A DNA stretch of 64,000 bases from Notospermus geniculatus. Taxonomy: Eukaryota > Nemertea > Pilidiophora > Heteronemertea > Lineidae. The notes under the pieces were generated by a model. The model had not been told where the DNA came from and ran no database searches. It saw only the letters and a program-made list of their open reading frames with translations. Location: contig NMRB01002886.1 in assembly GCA_002633025.1 (NCBI GenBank), positions 18,415 to 82,414 of the forward strand, read 5' to 3'. Both the position numbers and the translations under genes were made by a program. Shown piece after piece: positions 1-11,303 of this stretch (positions are counted from its first letter, which is position 1; every line of letters begins with the position of its first letter).

Positions 1-2356
1 CTGAATTAATGAGAACCCCACGAACGATGTGTGTTCAGGGTCATCGGTGTACATTTGAATAGGCTGACGTACATTTGTACATGGAACACTAATTGTGCTG
101 AAAATAGCTCAGTTATCGTCAGAAATGGAATTCAAAGCATCATGTTGGCAGGTCCATGTACCTCTTCACCACAAAAAAAGTTGAAGCTCGTGCCTATTAC
201 GTAAAGCCAAAATTCAGGCAGTGAGAGACATCTGGTGGTAACACAGGAAGTGTATCCCTCAGTAAGCTCATCGTTCGCAGTTAAACCTTTATGGTTGATT
301 CCTTTATGGTATCACCAGCTATTCACATCCCGATCCGACCAATCGTAGCGCTTGTTTATGTGAGTGGCCAATCATATTGCTCGTTACGAAAAGGGTTTGG
401 TCCAATAGAATGAGCCGTTACAACGCTAGAATCTTGTACCTGTGTACCTTCGTTGATGACGTGTACTTTAAGGACGCAAATTTGTGTTTTTATCGACTGC
501 CAGGCAACTTGCACCAAAAAATCGACAAAATAAACCATGAGCTCCCGATTGTGGACAAATTAATACCGCATGAAACCTGTAAAGGCGACAGGCGGAAGTT
601 TTAGATGCACCCAGAGCTAGGCTCATAATTAGTGCGAATCGGCGGTTGAGATTGGTTGTCAAACTGCGCAAAATTGAGATGTTTTGCCACAAAAACGCAT
701 TTTGCAAGACGATGCGCTGGAAGCCCGCGGGGTGGCAATTAATAGAGCATGTTACAGTCGTAGGAAATGACTGTCTTCCATGTTTTAGTTCTTTTTGAAC
801 CCAATATTCACAACCACAGGAATTTCGTGTCTGTGTTTTCGGTGAGAGGCTTTAGGTCAAATGAATGTTTCCAGCAGGTGCAACACATGTCGTTATTTTA
901 CTGTTTGGGCGAATTTGTAAGGTGCATTCCGATTGGTTCGTGTTATTCTGTCACCGACGAATCAGAAGCCCTGTGTCGAAGATGAGCGCGGATCAGTTCA
1001 TTACAAATTCTCAGTAGAGAGTTCTTATTGGCTCGTAACCGCACAGCATCCAATCGGACACTTCCTAACAAAAAGCGCTTTGGGTCAGTTCATTTTTGAG
1101 TGATCGACATCGGTTGACCATCAACCTGAAAAAAACGACCAATCACCGCAAGGGGTTAAAAATATCCACCAATTAGATTCCGCCGTTGCTAAGTTCCAGC
1201 GGATGCACCACAAATTCAATTTCAAATCTCCTGCTGGTGTCATTTTCTCGGCGTATATTGCTAACTGACATTTGCTGATCAAATCTTCGGCCTATTTGCA
1301 TAATTTGCCGGCGAATGACACATGGGTTTGACGGATTTAGCAGAACTGTGTTTTTCATACATATTTCTGTCTTTGAGCCTCTGGTGGGTTACAATACCGA
1401 TCAGAAAAACGCAAAACCGTGGATGACAAATTATGGCTGTCATGGCCGACATAAACCAAAGAAAATTCTACCCCCTCCTGGGGCAGTGGTCGGAAAATTG
1501 CAAGTGATCGGAACCTCCCCTCCTATTACCACACAAATGAAGTGAATTTTCTTCTCTTCAGCACGAGATCATGATATCATCTCGCGAAATCCCGCGGGCG
1601 TGGCCACGTGATATTTATAGCAGACGATCCATACTTGCTGCGGGATAGAAACGGAAAGACATTTCTTTTATTCTGAGAAAAATTACGGGTAACTTTTGTT
1701 TCAGATGACAAATGGCTGGGGGATACATATGGAAAGTAATATTTCTATTTTTCAGCGGTATTCGGGTTGCAATTATCATTGTAATCCCGCAACCGCTGCG
1801 GGGCAGTGCGCCGAGGAAAATGGGCTCTTTGTCGTGATTGGCTCGTATTTCGCTGAGACCTGTTGACAACAACTTTGCCGCCAGACCTCAACATAAACAA
1901 AGTGCGTTATTTTGTGAAGTCATTGACTTGCCTCACGAATTTACCATTGTTTTTAAACTCACGCTTGTTTACAAAATCGAGTAGCATTCACTCTCTCTTA
2001 TTTCACAACACTAACACAATCACCCCACATGACGAAATCCCGTATAAGGTCCCACTCCACGCTCTCGACAGACCGAACTCTCTTCCCATCGAACGAAACA
2101 CGGTAACAGACACATAATTGTCATTCATTGATCAATTAACCCACGAACGAAAAGGCTGCTGGAGTTTGGATTAGATTGCTTGGTGCTATTGGTAGACATG
2201 TCCCTCAGTCTCGCGCACCACAGTAGTCTATTCCCGGGAGTCTATTATACATTCCGTGGCACAGCCTTTAATAGGCCCAAAACGGCAAGATTTCAGTATT
2301 GCAAAGTCGTGTGCCCGTGATGACACAACCCAGTGAACCAAACACGCAAGTTGTAC
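1..2356. other. Gene-free stretch with many CCAAT motifs
   Basis: I see no convincing gene. Open frames are short and overlap on both strands. The stretch has many CCAAT or ATTGG motifs, for example near 343, 370, 404, 930, 1030, 1050, 1137 and 1838. The phrase TTCATTGATCAATTAAC occurs near 2126 and again near 2747, which suggests a small dispersed repeat. Confidence 0.5.
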
Positions 2357-2505
2357 GTCACGTGACAGTGAGTAGGGAATCAAATGGGAGAGTTCAATGT
2401 CACGTGACAGTGAATAGCGAATCAAACGCGAGAACTGAATGTCACATGATAGTGACTAGCGAATCCAACGCGAGAGTCCAACGTCACGTGATTGAGTAGC
2501 GAATC
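2357..2505 (+). repeat. 42-bp minisatellite carrying CACGTG (CLEAR-like) boxes
   Basis: About 3.5 copies of a 42-bp unit start at 2357, 2399, 2441 and 2483. Each begins with GTCACGTGAC or a one- to two-base variant, followed by a conserved GCGAATC-like segment. The first two copies have the perfect 10-bp palindrome GTCACGTGAC, which matches the consensus bound by MiT/TFE and USF-type bHLH-zip factors in other animals. The period is four helical turns. Any regulatory role is inference, because no gene start is recognised nearby. Confidence 0.75.
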
Positions 2506-3261
2506 AGCGTCTTTTTTCCAATCACTGCATTGTAATGTTCGCCTTCAAAACTTAGAGACCTCGTGGAGAGGAATCAGAGAGCCACGTGCGTGCCAATTAT
2601 CGATGTATGCCGTATGTTAGAAGTCATGGCATCGCGTTACGGCACGTTTGAAGTGTCGCAAAGTCAACTGCTGTGCTCACATCGGCGCCAAATCGGGCTT
2701 CTATTTCCCGTCAAGTGAAACACACTCCTGTCGTCGCATTTATAATTCATTGATCAATTAACTGGCGAGATTGAATTAGACCAGTGGGGACGGCAAGTGG
2801 TTTTCACGACGGATTCCTTGTGGTTTTTATTGACCACGCCGCCATGACACTTGACCAACCTCGTCCCCGGTGACGATTTCGAGTTAACCCAGGGGTTGTG
2901 TAGCTGGCTTTTCTAATTGCGGATATTTCTTCCCAAAACAACTAGGCCTACCTTTCCTTCACCCCTGTCGCTTTCTCCTCGACCCTATCCATACCTCCAT
3001 GCCCTATCACACCTTTCTCCGTTGCAGCCCCGCGCAAGATATCGCTCCAGTCTGCGCATGCGCGGCAATGGCGGTCGATTCTTTTAAACGCTGATCGCAG
3101 CATGATCATTCATTCTTAATCCCTCGAGACGTTCCATTTGAACATAAAATAGATTTACTAATATTGTACTGTAACGTTACTTGTTGAAATCGATTGTGGG
3201 ACGCCGGTTACAAATGTACAGGTACAGTAATACAAACTGTCAAATGCATTGGGTACCGGTA
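2506..3261. other. Intergenic, nothing recognised
   Basis: No gene, RNA or clear repeat was recognised. The motif AACCTCGTCCCC near 2858 recurs at several other places in the window (about 8066, 11690, 26808). Confidence 0.4.
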
Positions 3262-3450
3262 TGTGTTAAAGGGCAACGGTATTGCCAGTTTTTGTCGACA
3301 GCCGGCGCCACCGACGGTGATTGCATCATTCTCCAAAATGCCATAGTTTGCCTTTCGCACATTGTTGGAGAATGTATGAGTACAATGTAGGCTAATGCGA
3401 ACGTGGATACTCTTGGAACGAGAGTTACTGTACATAACATGGGGCGGGAT
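3262..3450 (-). repeat. Dispersed repeat X, copy 1
   Basis: This is the inverted-orientation copy of a roughly 150-190 bp element also present at 4668-4820 and 51374-51535. Shared landmarks are TTGGAGAATGATG-like and CATACATTCTCCAACA-like segments, a GCCGGCGCCACCG-like GC-rich end next to a TGTCGACAAAAAGTG-like segment, and an ACTCTCGTTCCAAGGGTATCC-like stretch of which this copy holds the complement. No coding capacity was seen. It is likely a non-autonomous mobile element. Confidence 0.75.
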
Positions 3451-4377
3451 TGATAAGCAATAGTTTAACAACATTGTCAATAGAGGTCTCCCTCAACGCG
3501 GGTGTTTAGCGCAGGATAGGGAAGAAATACAGTGCCTCTTTAATACAGTACAAGGCCACGTAAATTTCGATTGAAATGCACACCTGGTCGAGGCAATGCA
3601 GGTGTGTTAAATTTGATTGACAGGTGTCAGTGAAGACTTAATCATTCCGTCTGCTCTAACGAGAAGATCAGAACAGACGTCAAATTAGAGGTAATCATGA
3701 CGTACCTCAACAACAAGGTACAGGTGTGATAACCGCAGTAGTGATGACAGATTTCTCCGAGCGTTGGATCCAAACTTAATTGATTGACACCACGGCTTCA
3801 GGCGAAGTTGTAATTAATATAAGACGGAACCCAACACAAACCAGCGGAGGAAATATTTTCGCCAAGGTACCGCTGCGGAAATGAAATTCTTGCGCGCAGG
3901 ACGTCATGAAAGGTCCTGAACTCGCGGTACGTATTGATTGACGCGTGGCGGCTGCAGATGTGATCAATTAAATTACGGTATCTTTCAACATGGCGGTGCC
4001 AGGGAGGTTAATAAAGCGATGAAGATGTTCTTAGACGTTTCTTAGACCGAACACTGTCCTGATTAAAAATACTAGGACAGACGCAAGCAAATGCATAAAA
4101 CCATCATGGCGCCCGCTGGTCTATATTTAGTTCGGGAGAATGCACTGCTGTAGAATGCTGTAGAATGACGTCACGAGCCGGAATTCCGGCTCAGATCATT
4201 TGGTTTCACCGGTCTTCGATTGCAAGCTGCCCAGAAGACCGGGTACCAGTCTAGACGTTTCTTTACTAAGTAGAACAAGAAATAAGCTTCGTTTGGAGAG
4301 CCAATTGTAAAACTTTTGATACCGGTATACACCCGACCTATGCATGGAGACCGCTCCCCGCGTGTGGAGTGTGACTG
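3451..4377. other. Intergenic, nothing recognised
   Basis: No gene was recognised. A full palindromic CRE (TGACGTCA) lies at 4166-4173. Confidence 0.4.
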
Positions 4378-4552
4378 GCGGCCAATAGGAGCTGTCAGCG
4401 AGTTGACCACTAGGTGTCACTAGGGCCCAATTCAATGCATCTAGCGGACCCAGTCATTATCGATCGAGCAGCGATCATAATAGATTTCCTGTACATTTGG
4501 TCCGCTAAGACTGTGCTGCCATCTGTTAGCAATATGCGCGGCTGACTACTCC
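4378..4552. repeat. Dispersed repeat Y, copy 1
   Basis: This closely resembles 20288-20422. Shared segments include CCAATAGGAGCTGTCAG, GTTGACCA, TAGGTGTCACTA, CAATGCAT, AGCGGACCCA, TTGGTCCGCTA and GCGCGGCTGACT. The AGCGGACC and GGTCCGCT segments form an internal inverted repeat. A non-autonomous DNA element is plausible. Confidence 0.7.
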
Positions 4553-4667
4553 TATAGAAACTGTGCAATATTTCGGTCTTTACCGAAGGTTGACGAAATA
4601 ACACGAAGTGTTACGAATGGCAAAGAGAATCAATCTATCTTTAAAGAGGCACGCTTAACAACTTCGC

Positions 4668-4820
4668 CCCATGTAGAGTAACTCTCGTTCCAAGGGTATC
4701 CACGTATGCATTGTATTGTAATCATACATTCTCCAACACTGGGGCGAAAGGCAAAACTACGGTATTGGAGAATGATGAATTTACCGCCGGTGGCGCCGGC
4801 TGTCGACAAAAAGTGTCCTT
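4668..4820 (+). repeat. Dispersed repeat X, copy 2
   Basis: Plus-orientation copy of the element at 3262-3450 (opposite orientation) and 51374-51535. It runs from CGCCCCATGTAGAGTAACT to TGTCGACAAAAAGTG. It ends about 20 bp before the 1.64-kb tandem duplication. Confidence 0.75.
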
Positions 4821-5356
4821 TAATCTCTTAACTTTGCATGACTCTTTAAAATTGCGATTGTCACATGTATTTTTGTGTTCAGATTGAAAAAAAACGTCCC
4901 AACTCTCGTGATGCTTCTCAGTGTGTGTATTCCGTTTTTAAAAATAACACGCCGTTTTAAATCCCCGAAAATCGAAAGCAATCACACATTTTGGCCCGGA
5001 GAGTGTTTTTAACTTGAGAACTCTGTCATAAATATTCATTCCTACTGTCTTTGACGTTTAGGATCCCGCGGCGCATCTAGACTCAAGTTTTATGTAAGTT
5101 CGTATGGTGTAAATCATTTTTATGATTTGTGTATGTTTGAATGACTTTGGATTTGTTTGAGATCGAAATCGCCTTTTTTAATCAAATAGTTTCATTAAAA
5201 TGTTTGAAAGATAAGTCGAAAAAGAATTGATGTGTTTTCGGTTGTTTTGATATATAAGTTTTGATACTGCTCACGATATTGTCACAGATACCCGGCGGTC
5301 CCGCTCAGAAATTCTTCGGTCATTTTCGTCATGGAGAATATAACATAATACATGTA

Positions 5357-5470
5357 GAGTGTTTTCGCAAAGCCCCCGAAACGCCAACGCGAACCCCAAT
5401 CCTGGTTCGACGCCACGAAGAGAGCGGCATAGACGTTCGCGTTGACGTTTCGGGGGCTTTGCGAAAACTC
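5357..5470. mobile_element. Foldback MITE inside duplication unit 1
   Basis: Inverted arms of roughly 38 bp: GAGTGTTTTCGCAAAGCCCC at the left and its near-complement ending GGGGCTTTGCGAAAACTC at the right, around a short centre. The same element is in unit 2 at 6995-7108. The short open frames here read through the palindrome on both strands and are not genes. Confidence 0.8.
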
Positions 5471-5616
5471 TCCTTTATGTAGAATACAGCGCTTTCAACA
5501 ACAGCTTCAAAGCGCTTCACATGATTACCCCAGTCTCTCCATAAATTGAGTTCCCAATCGTGGGAAATGAGGAAGTGCATCACTTAATGTTCTCAGACCA
5601 GTTGAGAAAACATCGT

Positions 5617-5690
5617 GGCGGCTCGGCCGGGAATCGAACCCGAACTCCCAGTCTAGACTCCGACGCTTAAACACTGCACCACCGCGCCCC
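5617..5690 (-). pseudogene. tRNA-like sequence in duplication unit 1
   Basis: Read on the minus strand it has an A-box-like GTGGTGCAGTG and a perfect B box GGTTCGATTCC with a paired T arm. The acceptor and anticodon arms are poor. It is probably the head of a tRNA-derived SINE rather than a working tRNA. A second copy lies at 7254-7328. Confidence 0.55.
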
Positions 5691-6484
5691 CTATCATTGA
5701 TAGGGGCTACAAATTCCAACCCATCAATGCAAGATGTTCCCTAGATACACATCTAAAACAACACCATTGAAAATCAAGATATAAAGAGCTAGAAGTGAAA
5801 TATTCGCATGCAATGTTCCTCTTGGTGGACGTTACTGAAGGACATCAGACGACATCAATCTCGCTCAATCAAACGAGATACCGATCAATAGTCTTGCACG
5901 TGAACTACCATTAAAGATCGGAGTTCCTTAATTCTGGGTTAATTGTTATGATCAATGGCGTGATCAGTACACCGAAATGATCCGGTTTCATTGATTGATT
6001 GGATTCGAGAGCATTTGATCTTTTTGCTAATGACCACACAAAGAAGGTTGCTATGTAGATAGAGTTTCCATCTGTTGCAGCTGTGATTGCTTGGCGCGAG
6101 ACTCGGCCAAATCGAACCTCGCTCCCAGGTTCTTTTGCGCCCGAAAATGGGGCAAACGGCCTTGCCCAGGTTGAAAGAAGATACGTTGAGTATTAGGCTA
6201 CTTGAAGTTGAGACCCACCACGCCCTGACCCTCTATATGCGTCATTATGCAATGAACCAAACGACATCTGAGTGTGCCTAGCCTGCTGGCTACGGTAAGC
6301 CTAGGCCTAGGCTGTTCGTGACGTCTGCGAGTGGTGCGGTCAGTCACATCACAATGTGCATCGAAGCGGTGGCTATAGCGAATCGAGGTCACATATTGTT
6401 GACCTAGATCTATTCAGCTCTTGCAACCTCGTACCATGTGTTGTCTTCACAAGTACTGGTAGTCGAGGTCGCGAACTGCTTCGA

Positions 6485-6485
6485 N
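6485..6485. other. Single unknown base at a duplication junction
   Basis: One N lies exactly where unit 1 of the tandem duplication ends and unit 2 begins. Such placement suggests an assembler join between overlapping or allelic contigs. Confidence 0.9.
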
Positions 6486-6994
6486 CTCTTTAAAATTGCG
6501 ATTGTCACATGTATTTTTGTGTTCAGATTGAAAAAAAACGTCCCAACTCTCGTGATGCTTCTCAGTGTGTGTATTCCGTTTTTAAAAATAACACGCCGTT
6601 TTAAATCCCCGAAAATCGAAAGCAATCACACATTTTGGCCCGGAGAGTGTTTTTAACTTGAGAACTCAGTCATAAATATTCATTCTGACTGTCTTTGACG
6701 TTTAGGATCCCGCGGCGCATCTTGACTCAAGTTTTATGTAAGTTCGTATGGTGTAAATCATTTTTATGATTTGCCTATGTTTGAATGACTTTGGATTTGT
6801 TTGAGATCGGAATCGCCTTTTTTAATCAAATTGTTTCATTAAAATGTTTGAAAGATAAGTCGAAAAAGAATTGATGTGTTTTCGGTTGTTTTGATATATA
6901 AGTTTTGATACTGCTCACGATATTGTCACAGATACCCGGCGGTCCCGCTCAGAAATTCTTCGGTCATTTTCGTCATGGAGAATATAACATAATA

Positions 6995-7108
6995 GAGTGT
7001 TTTCGCAAAGCCCCCGAAACGCCAACGCGAACCCCAATCCTGGTTCGATGCCAGGAAGAGAGCGGCATAGACGTTCGCGTTGAGGTTTCGGGGGCTTTGC
7101 GAAAACTC
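6995..7108. mobile_element. Foldback MITE inside duplication unit 2
   Basis: Copy of the palindromic element at 5357-5470, with the same GAGTGTTTTCGC terminus and a few substitutions. Confidence 0.8.
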
Positions 7109-7253
7109 TCCTTTATGTAGAATACAGCGCTTTCAACAACAGCTTCAAAGCGCTTCACATTATTACCCCAGTCTCTCCATCAATTGAGTTCCCAATCGTG
7201 GGAAATGAGGAAGTGCATCACTTGATGTTCTCAGACCAGTTGAGAAAACAACA

Positions 7254-7328
7254 CGGCGGCTCGGCCGGGAATCGAACCCGAACTCTCAGTCTAGACTCCG
7301 ACGCTTAAACACTGCACCACCGCGCCCC
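7254..7328 (-). pseudogene. tRNA-like sequence in duplication unit 2
   Basis: Copy of the minus-strand tRNA-like segment at 5617-5690, with the same B box GGTTCGATTCC. Confidence 0.5.
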
Positions 7329-8051
7329 CTATCATTGATAGGGGCTACAAATTCCAACCCATCAATGCAAGATGTTCCCTAGATACACATCTAAAACAAC
7401 ACCGTTGAAAATCAAGATATAAAGAGCTATAAGAAGTGAAATATTCGCATGCAATGTTCCTCTTGGTGGACGTTACTAAAGGACATCAGACGACATCAAT
7501 CTCGCTCAATCAAACGAGATACCGATCAATAGTCTTGCACGTGAACTACCATTAACGATCGGAGTTCCTTAATTCTGGGTTAATTGTTATGATCAATGGC
7601 GTGATCAGTACACCGAAATGATCCGGTTTCATTGATTGATTGGATTCGAGAGCATTTGATCTTTTTGCTAATGACCACACAAAGAAGGTTGCTATGTAGA
7701 TAGAGTTTCCAGTCTGTTGCTGTGATTTGCTTGGCGCGAGACTCGGCCAAATCGAACCTCGCTGCCAGGTTCTTTTGCGCCCGAAAATGGGGCAAACGGC
7801 CTTGCCCAGGTTGAAAGAAGACACGTTGAGTATTAGGCTACTTGAAGTTGAGACCCACCACGCCCTGACCCTGTATAAGCGTCATTATGCAATGAACCAA
7901 ACGACATCTGAGTGTGCCTAGCCTACTGCATGGCTACGGTAAGCCTAGGCCTGAGGCTGTTCGTGGCGTCTGCGAGTGGTGCGGTCAGTCACATCACAAT
8001 GTGCATCGAGGCGATGGCTATAGCGAATCGAGGTCACATTCTGAAGACCTA

Positions 8052-8338
8052 GATCCATTCAACTCTGGTAACCTCGTCCCCATGTGTTGTCTTCACAAGT
8101 AGTGGAGGTCGCGAACTGCTTCGAAGAACAAACATCCCTAGGGACGCGGTTGCAGATCTGCTTGCTCGAGACTACAGATGTGGTCCCCCGCATGCAGCCG
8201 CCGATTCGTACGAAAGGGTCAACATACGTGAGGGCAATGAGTCGTTAGCCGTGTTCTATGATAAATCGATAGGTAAAGATCATGCAACATGGCGGGTTGA
8301 TGTGATCCCAGATAATGGCGTTCTAATGTTTCTAGAAT
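8052..8338 (+). CDS. Coding-like fragment, function unknown
   Basis: One plus frame is open from about 8052 to a TGA at 8336-8338. It includes segments such as GGRELLRRTNIPRDAVADLL and ends in VDVIPDNGVLMFLE. The duplicated copy in unit 1 differs by an in-frame 6-base insertion near 6452, which weakly favours coding. No family was recognised and no start codon or splice acceptor is certain. It could be the last exon of a gene or transposon frame whose upstream part is not visible. Confidence 0.25.
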
Positions 8339-8625
8339 GAAACATCCAATGTTTTAAAAGAACTGAAAACTTTACATTGTAAAATTCGTGGATTGAACTA
8401 ATTGGGTTTTTTTTCTACCGGTACTTAAATGAATTGCTTTTCTGTGTTTAAAAGGACAGTCGTAGCGATGATCTGCGCTGAAGTGAAATTGCGCTTACGT
8501 CGGAAGCAGAATGAGACAATCAATAGTTGTGTCCCAAAAAACCCAAATAAGGTGGAAACATCGAATTTGAGAATGCAGGATCTTGCAACCTCCGGTTTCC
8601 TTCTGCATAATAATAACCCATGCCT

Positions 8626-8864
8626 TCTGAGACCTTATACTGTCTGATTCTCCACTTTGCCTCCACTCAAACATTTGCTGTAGACCATATAACAACGGAC
8701 TATTCCTGGCCTTAAAGAACGCCCAGCGCCGCCGTTACATTGGCAGGTCTATACGCGCCACGGAGCGAGACGGCTTCAGAAAACTTGCCACATTTGCCCA
8801 GGGGGATGTGACGGGGCTCGGAGCAAATCTCCGTTATCTTGTCCATCGTCAAAGAACCGACTGA
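8626..8864 (+). CDS. Coding-like block, function unknown
   Basis: An open plus frame of about 79 codons ends in TGA at 8862-8864. It contains basic segments such as NAQRRRYIGRSIRATERDGF and LGANLRYLVHRQRTD. It follows the fragment ending at 8338 by about 290 bp and could belong to the same gene or element. No start codon, splice site or family was established. A 156-residue minus frame at 8849-9319 is equally unidentified. Confidence 0.2.
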
Positions 8865-11145
8865 CGGCTTATCACCCAGCCATTGATTCTGTGTTTTCTG
8901 TACACGCTGTCTTCGATGAGGTCTTGTCTGCGGTATGATTTTTGTGGCCGTTTTTGTAACGCTTGCTTCAGATTTCTGATGAAAGATTCATAAGGAATTT
9001 GGGGCTGAAGTGATAGGATTGTAATGAGATTATCAGCGTCGAACATCCACCGCGTGATATTGCACATTCTTGCGTTTCGAGGGTCTGCTTTTGAGCGCAA
9101 AGATAAGGAAGAAGTCGGACAAAAATGTCGGACCAACTTTTTTGGCAAATTGTGCGGCAGTTGAGAGAACTTGAGTGATTTACCAATTTCGCTTACTGAG
9201 TATGAATTTATGAGCTCTGCGCAAAGTTTTCCGAAGAAAAGAACCAGTTTACAGTTGTCTCGGCGTGTTCTACACGTTGTAGAATGCGGCGTTTCAATCG
9301 GAGGGTTACATATGATCATTACTGTACAAAATAGTGAGGTTACAAATTGGTGCCGATCAATCCAATTAGACTAAAAGCTATTCAGAATAAATAAATCATC
9401 AATAACACCCAATTTACATTTTTAAAAAAACTTTTCTGACGAGTAGAATCCCACGATGGATGTTTGCTCGCTGGAACGGCCGCCAATTTTTGGTCTAATA
9501 GCTTCAATTCACACTCAGTATATTAATTTGTGAGTAAATTCATTCCCAGGACGGCACTCAAATGCGAAGGTTTCCGAGGGTTACCGAAGGTTGCCGATCT
9601 TGCACGGAGGTGGAACTCCACAAACTGAAGTCTCGCGAGATCTAGTGCTAAATCTCCAACGCCCTGAGCAATCTCGTTCCCATCGTCATCCGTTCCGGCC
9701 CGTATTTTATGATGGCTCCACAGCTGGAGGTCGGGAAATGGAGACTAGGTGGCGCTGTGAGGAGTTTGCGCGGTGAATACTCTGAGCGCATGCGTGAAAT
9801 ACATTCGGCGACCATCATAAGTGTCTTTCATTGTTCCGTTTCTTGGCCTAATGGAATTCCCGATCAAATAGACATGTAACATTCATAAGTATGGTAAAGT
9901 GTCGCGTTCCTGATTAAATCAACCAGGAAGTAATGAAAAGTAACCCAAAGTTGATACAGAGTTACGAAGCGCCATTCTCGGCCACCGTACTCGGACGCAT
10001 ATTCATGACGTCGAGTCAACCTCGTGCCTCACGTACAATTCTCCGTAAACGCGAAGTGATAATGTTATGAATTTTTGATAACTCGTGGTACGAGGTAGAG
10101 GCTAAAACAATTAAGCGCGGGAAATAACATAGGATGCACCACAGTTGTCAACTTATTGAGTTATCACGGAAGTTACGAAAAGTTGGCGGCCATATTTTCC
10201 CAGCCGAAGTTTCGTAAACGGAAGATAATTGGCCTTGTTGCATCTGATGTGACATTATAATACGATGCAAATGGTATTCTACCCTACGGCCGCGTATCGT
10301 CGCATGGTAAGCGAGTTATTTATGCTATTGTTCATTGCATTACATGCAAATTCGCTACAGTCGTATTCTCTGTAGTCTCGCACACGTTCCTCATAGGTAT
10401 TCTGGCACCTCGCTCATGATTATTGCGCTCGCATTGCCCAGTAGATCATGTGACCGGAAGTGACTGGTCGCAGTCGACTTCTGAAGGAGCGGAAATGGAC
10501 AGATCCCCAGGGCATTTTGCGTTTGGGGCCAGACGAAAGTTCTTGCAAAGTCGAGAGTGCATCGTTTGTGAGGTGACTAGTATTAAATATGCTCGGAGTT
10601 AGTCAGCTCCTGAGCGATGTAGGCCCCCTACAACAGACACAGCCCTACAATTTACGTATAATGCAGGTAACGTCATAATGCATGTATCGCCATTTTAAGT
10701 CATGTGACCAAGCTACACGGCGACAATTCTTTCGCTGCTGACTATACACGCCAGCAACATCTGATAACCCACCGTGTACCATAACCCGAGCCACTTGACT
10801 GCCCGCCATTATCACGGCGTGGCCGCAGCGATAACACTAAAGCCATCTCCCCCAAGGTCAGCATCTCATAAAAACAATACCGGTGTGACAGAGAGATTGC
10901 ATTTTTGACCAAGATATTGCCTGGGAGATGATCTCTTTACCATTCCTGACCCGAGTGCTAAGGGGCGTTGCTTTTTTCGCGCCAGTTCGATTTGGGTCGA
11001 GTATCGCCGTTATAGCTGCATTTGCCCAATCGTCGGAGAAGCAGACTTCGAGTAATTTGTTGATGTCAGGTGATTTTTGATGGGCACAATCTGGCATGCC
11101 GTCAGTGTTGATTCCGCGTTTTAGATTGCACCACGTGGTGGAGCC
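8865..11145. other. Intergenic, nothing recognised
   Basis: No gene or named repeat was recognised. A segment near 10685 (TATCGCCATTTTA, then GTCATGTGACCA) is shared with about 21153, suggesting a diverged dispersed repeat. Confidence 0.4.
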
Positions 11146-11303
11146 TAGACTGGTTCCCGTCTTTGCCGCTTCACTCCCGCGTAGACTGGTTCCCAATCAC
11201 ATGTTGGGACTGGGGACTGGGAACCAGTCTACACTTCCGCGGCGCTCACTTGTTGTGGAGTTGGCGCCGTAGAATTGGAGCGGCAAAGACGGGAACCAGT
11301 CCA
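11146..11303. mobile_element. MITE with nested TAGACTGGTTCCC inverted repeats
   Basis: The outer arms are TAGACTGGTTCCCGTCTTTG and the complement CAAAGACGGGAACCAGTC. Inside, a second inverted pair of the same TAGACTGGTTCCC motif occurs near 11183 and 11217. No transposase is present, so this is a non-autonomous foldback element. Confidence 0.7.

Larger units (their letters stand above)
4842..6484. repeat. 1.64-kb tandem duplication, unit 1
   Basis: This unit is repeated at 6486-8124 with an offset of 1644 bp. Differences are scattered single bases and small indels, for example about 6 bp near 5351 and 6 bp near 6452. A lone N at 6485 separates the copies. Each copy holds a foldback element, a tRNA-like segment and the same small overlapping frames. 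It may be a real tandem duplication or two haplotypes of one locus placed end to end. Confidence 0.92.
6486..8124. repeat. 1.64-kb tandem duplication, unit 2
   Basis: Second copy of 4842-6484. The sequence right of the unit (from about 8125) is unique, whereas unit 1 stops at the N. This unit therefore carries the natural right flank and unit 1 the natural left flank, as expected for an allelic join. Confidence 0.92.

Noticed and set aside
5636-5690. Functional tRNA on the minus strand
   Set aside because: Good B box, but anticodon and acceptor arms do not fold and it sits inside a duplicated repeat.
8849-9319. 156-residue minus-strand frame as a transposase or endonuclease fragment
   Set aside because: No motif, catalytic residues or supporting structure was recognised.
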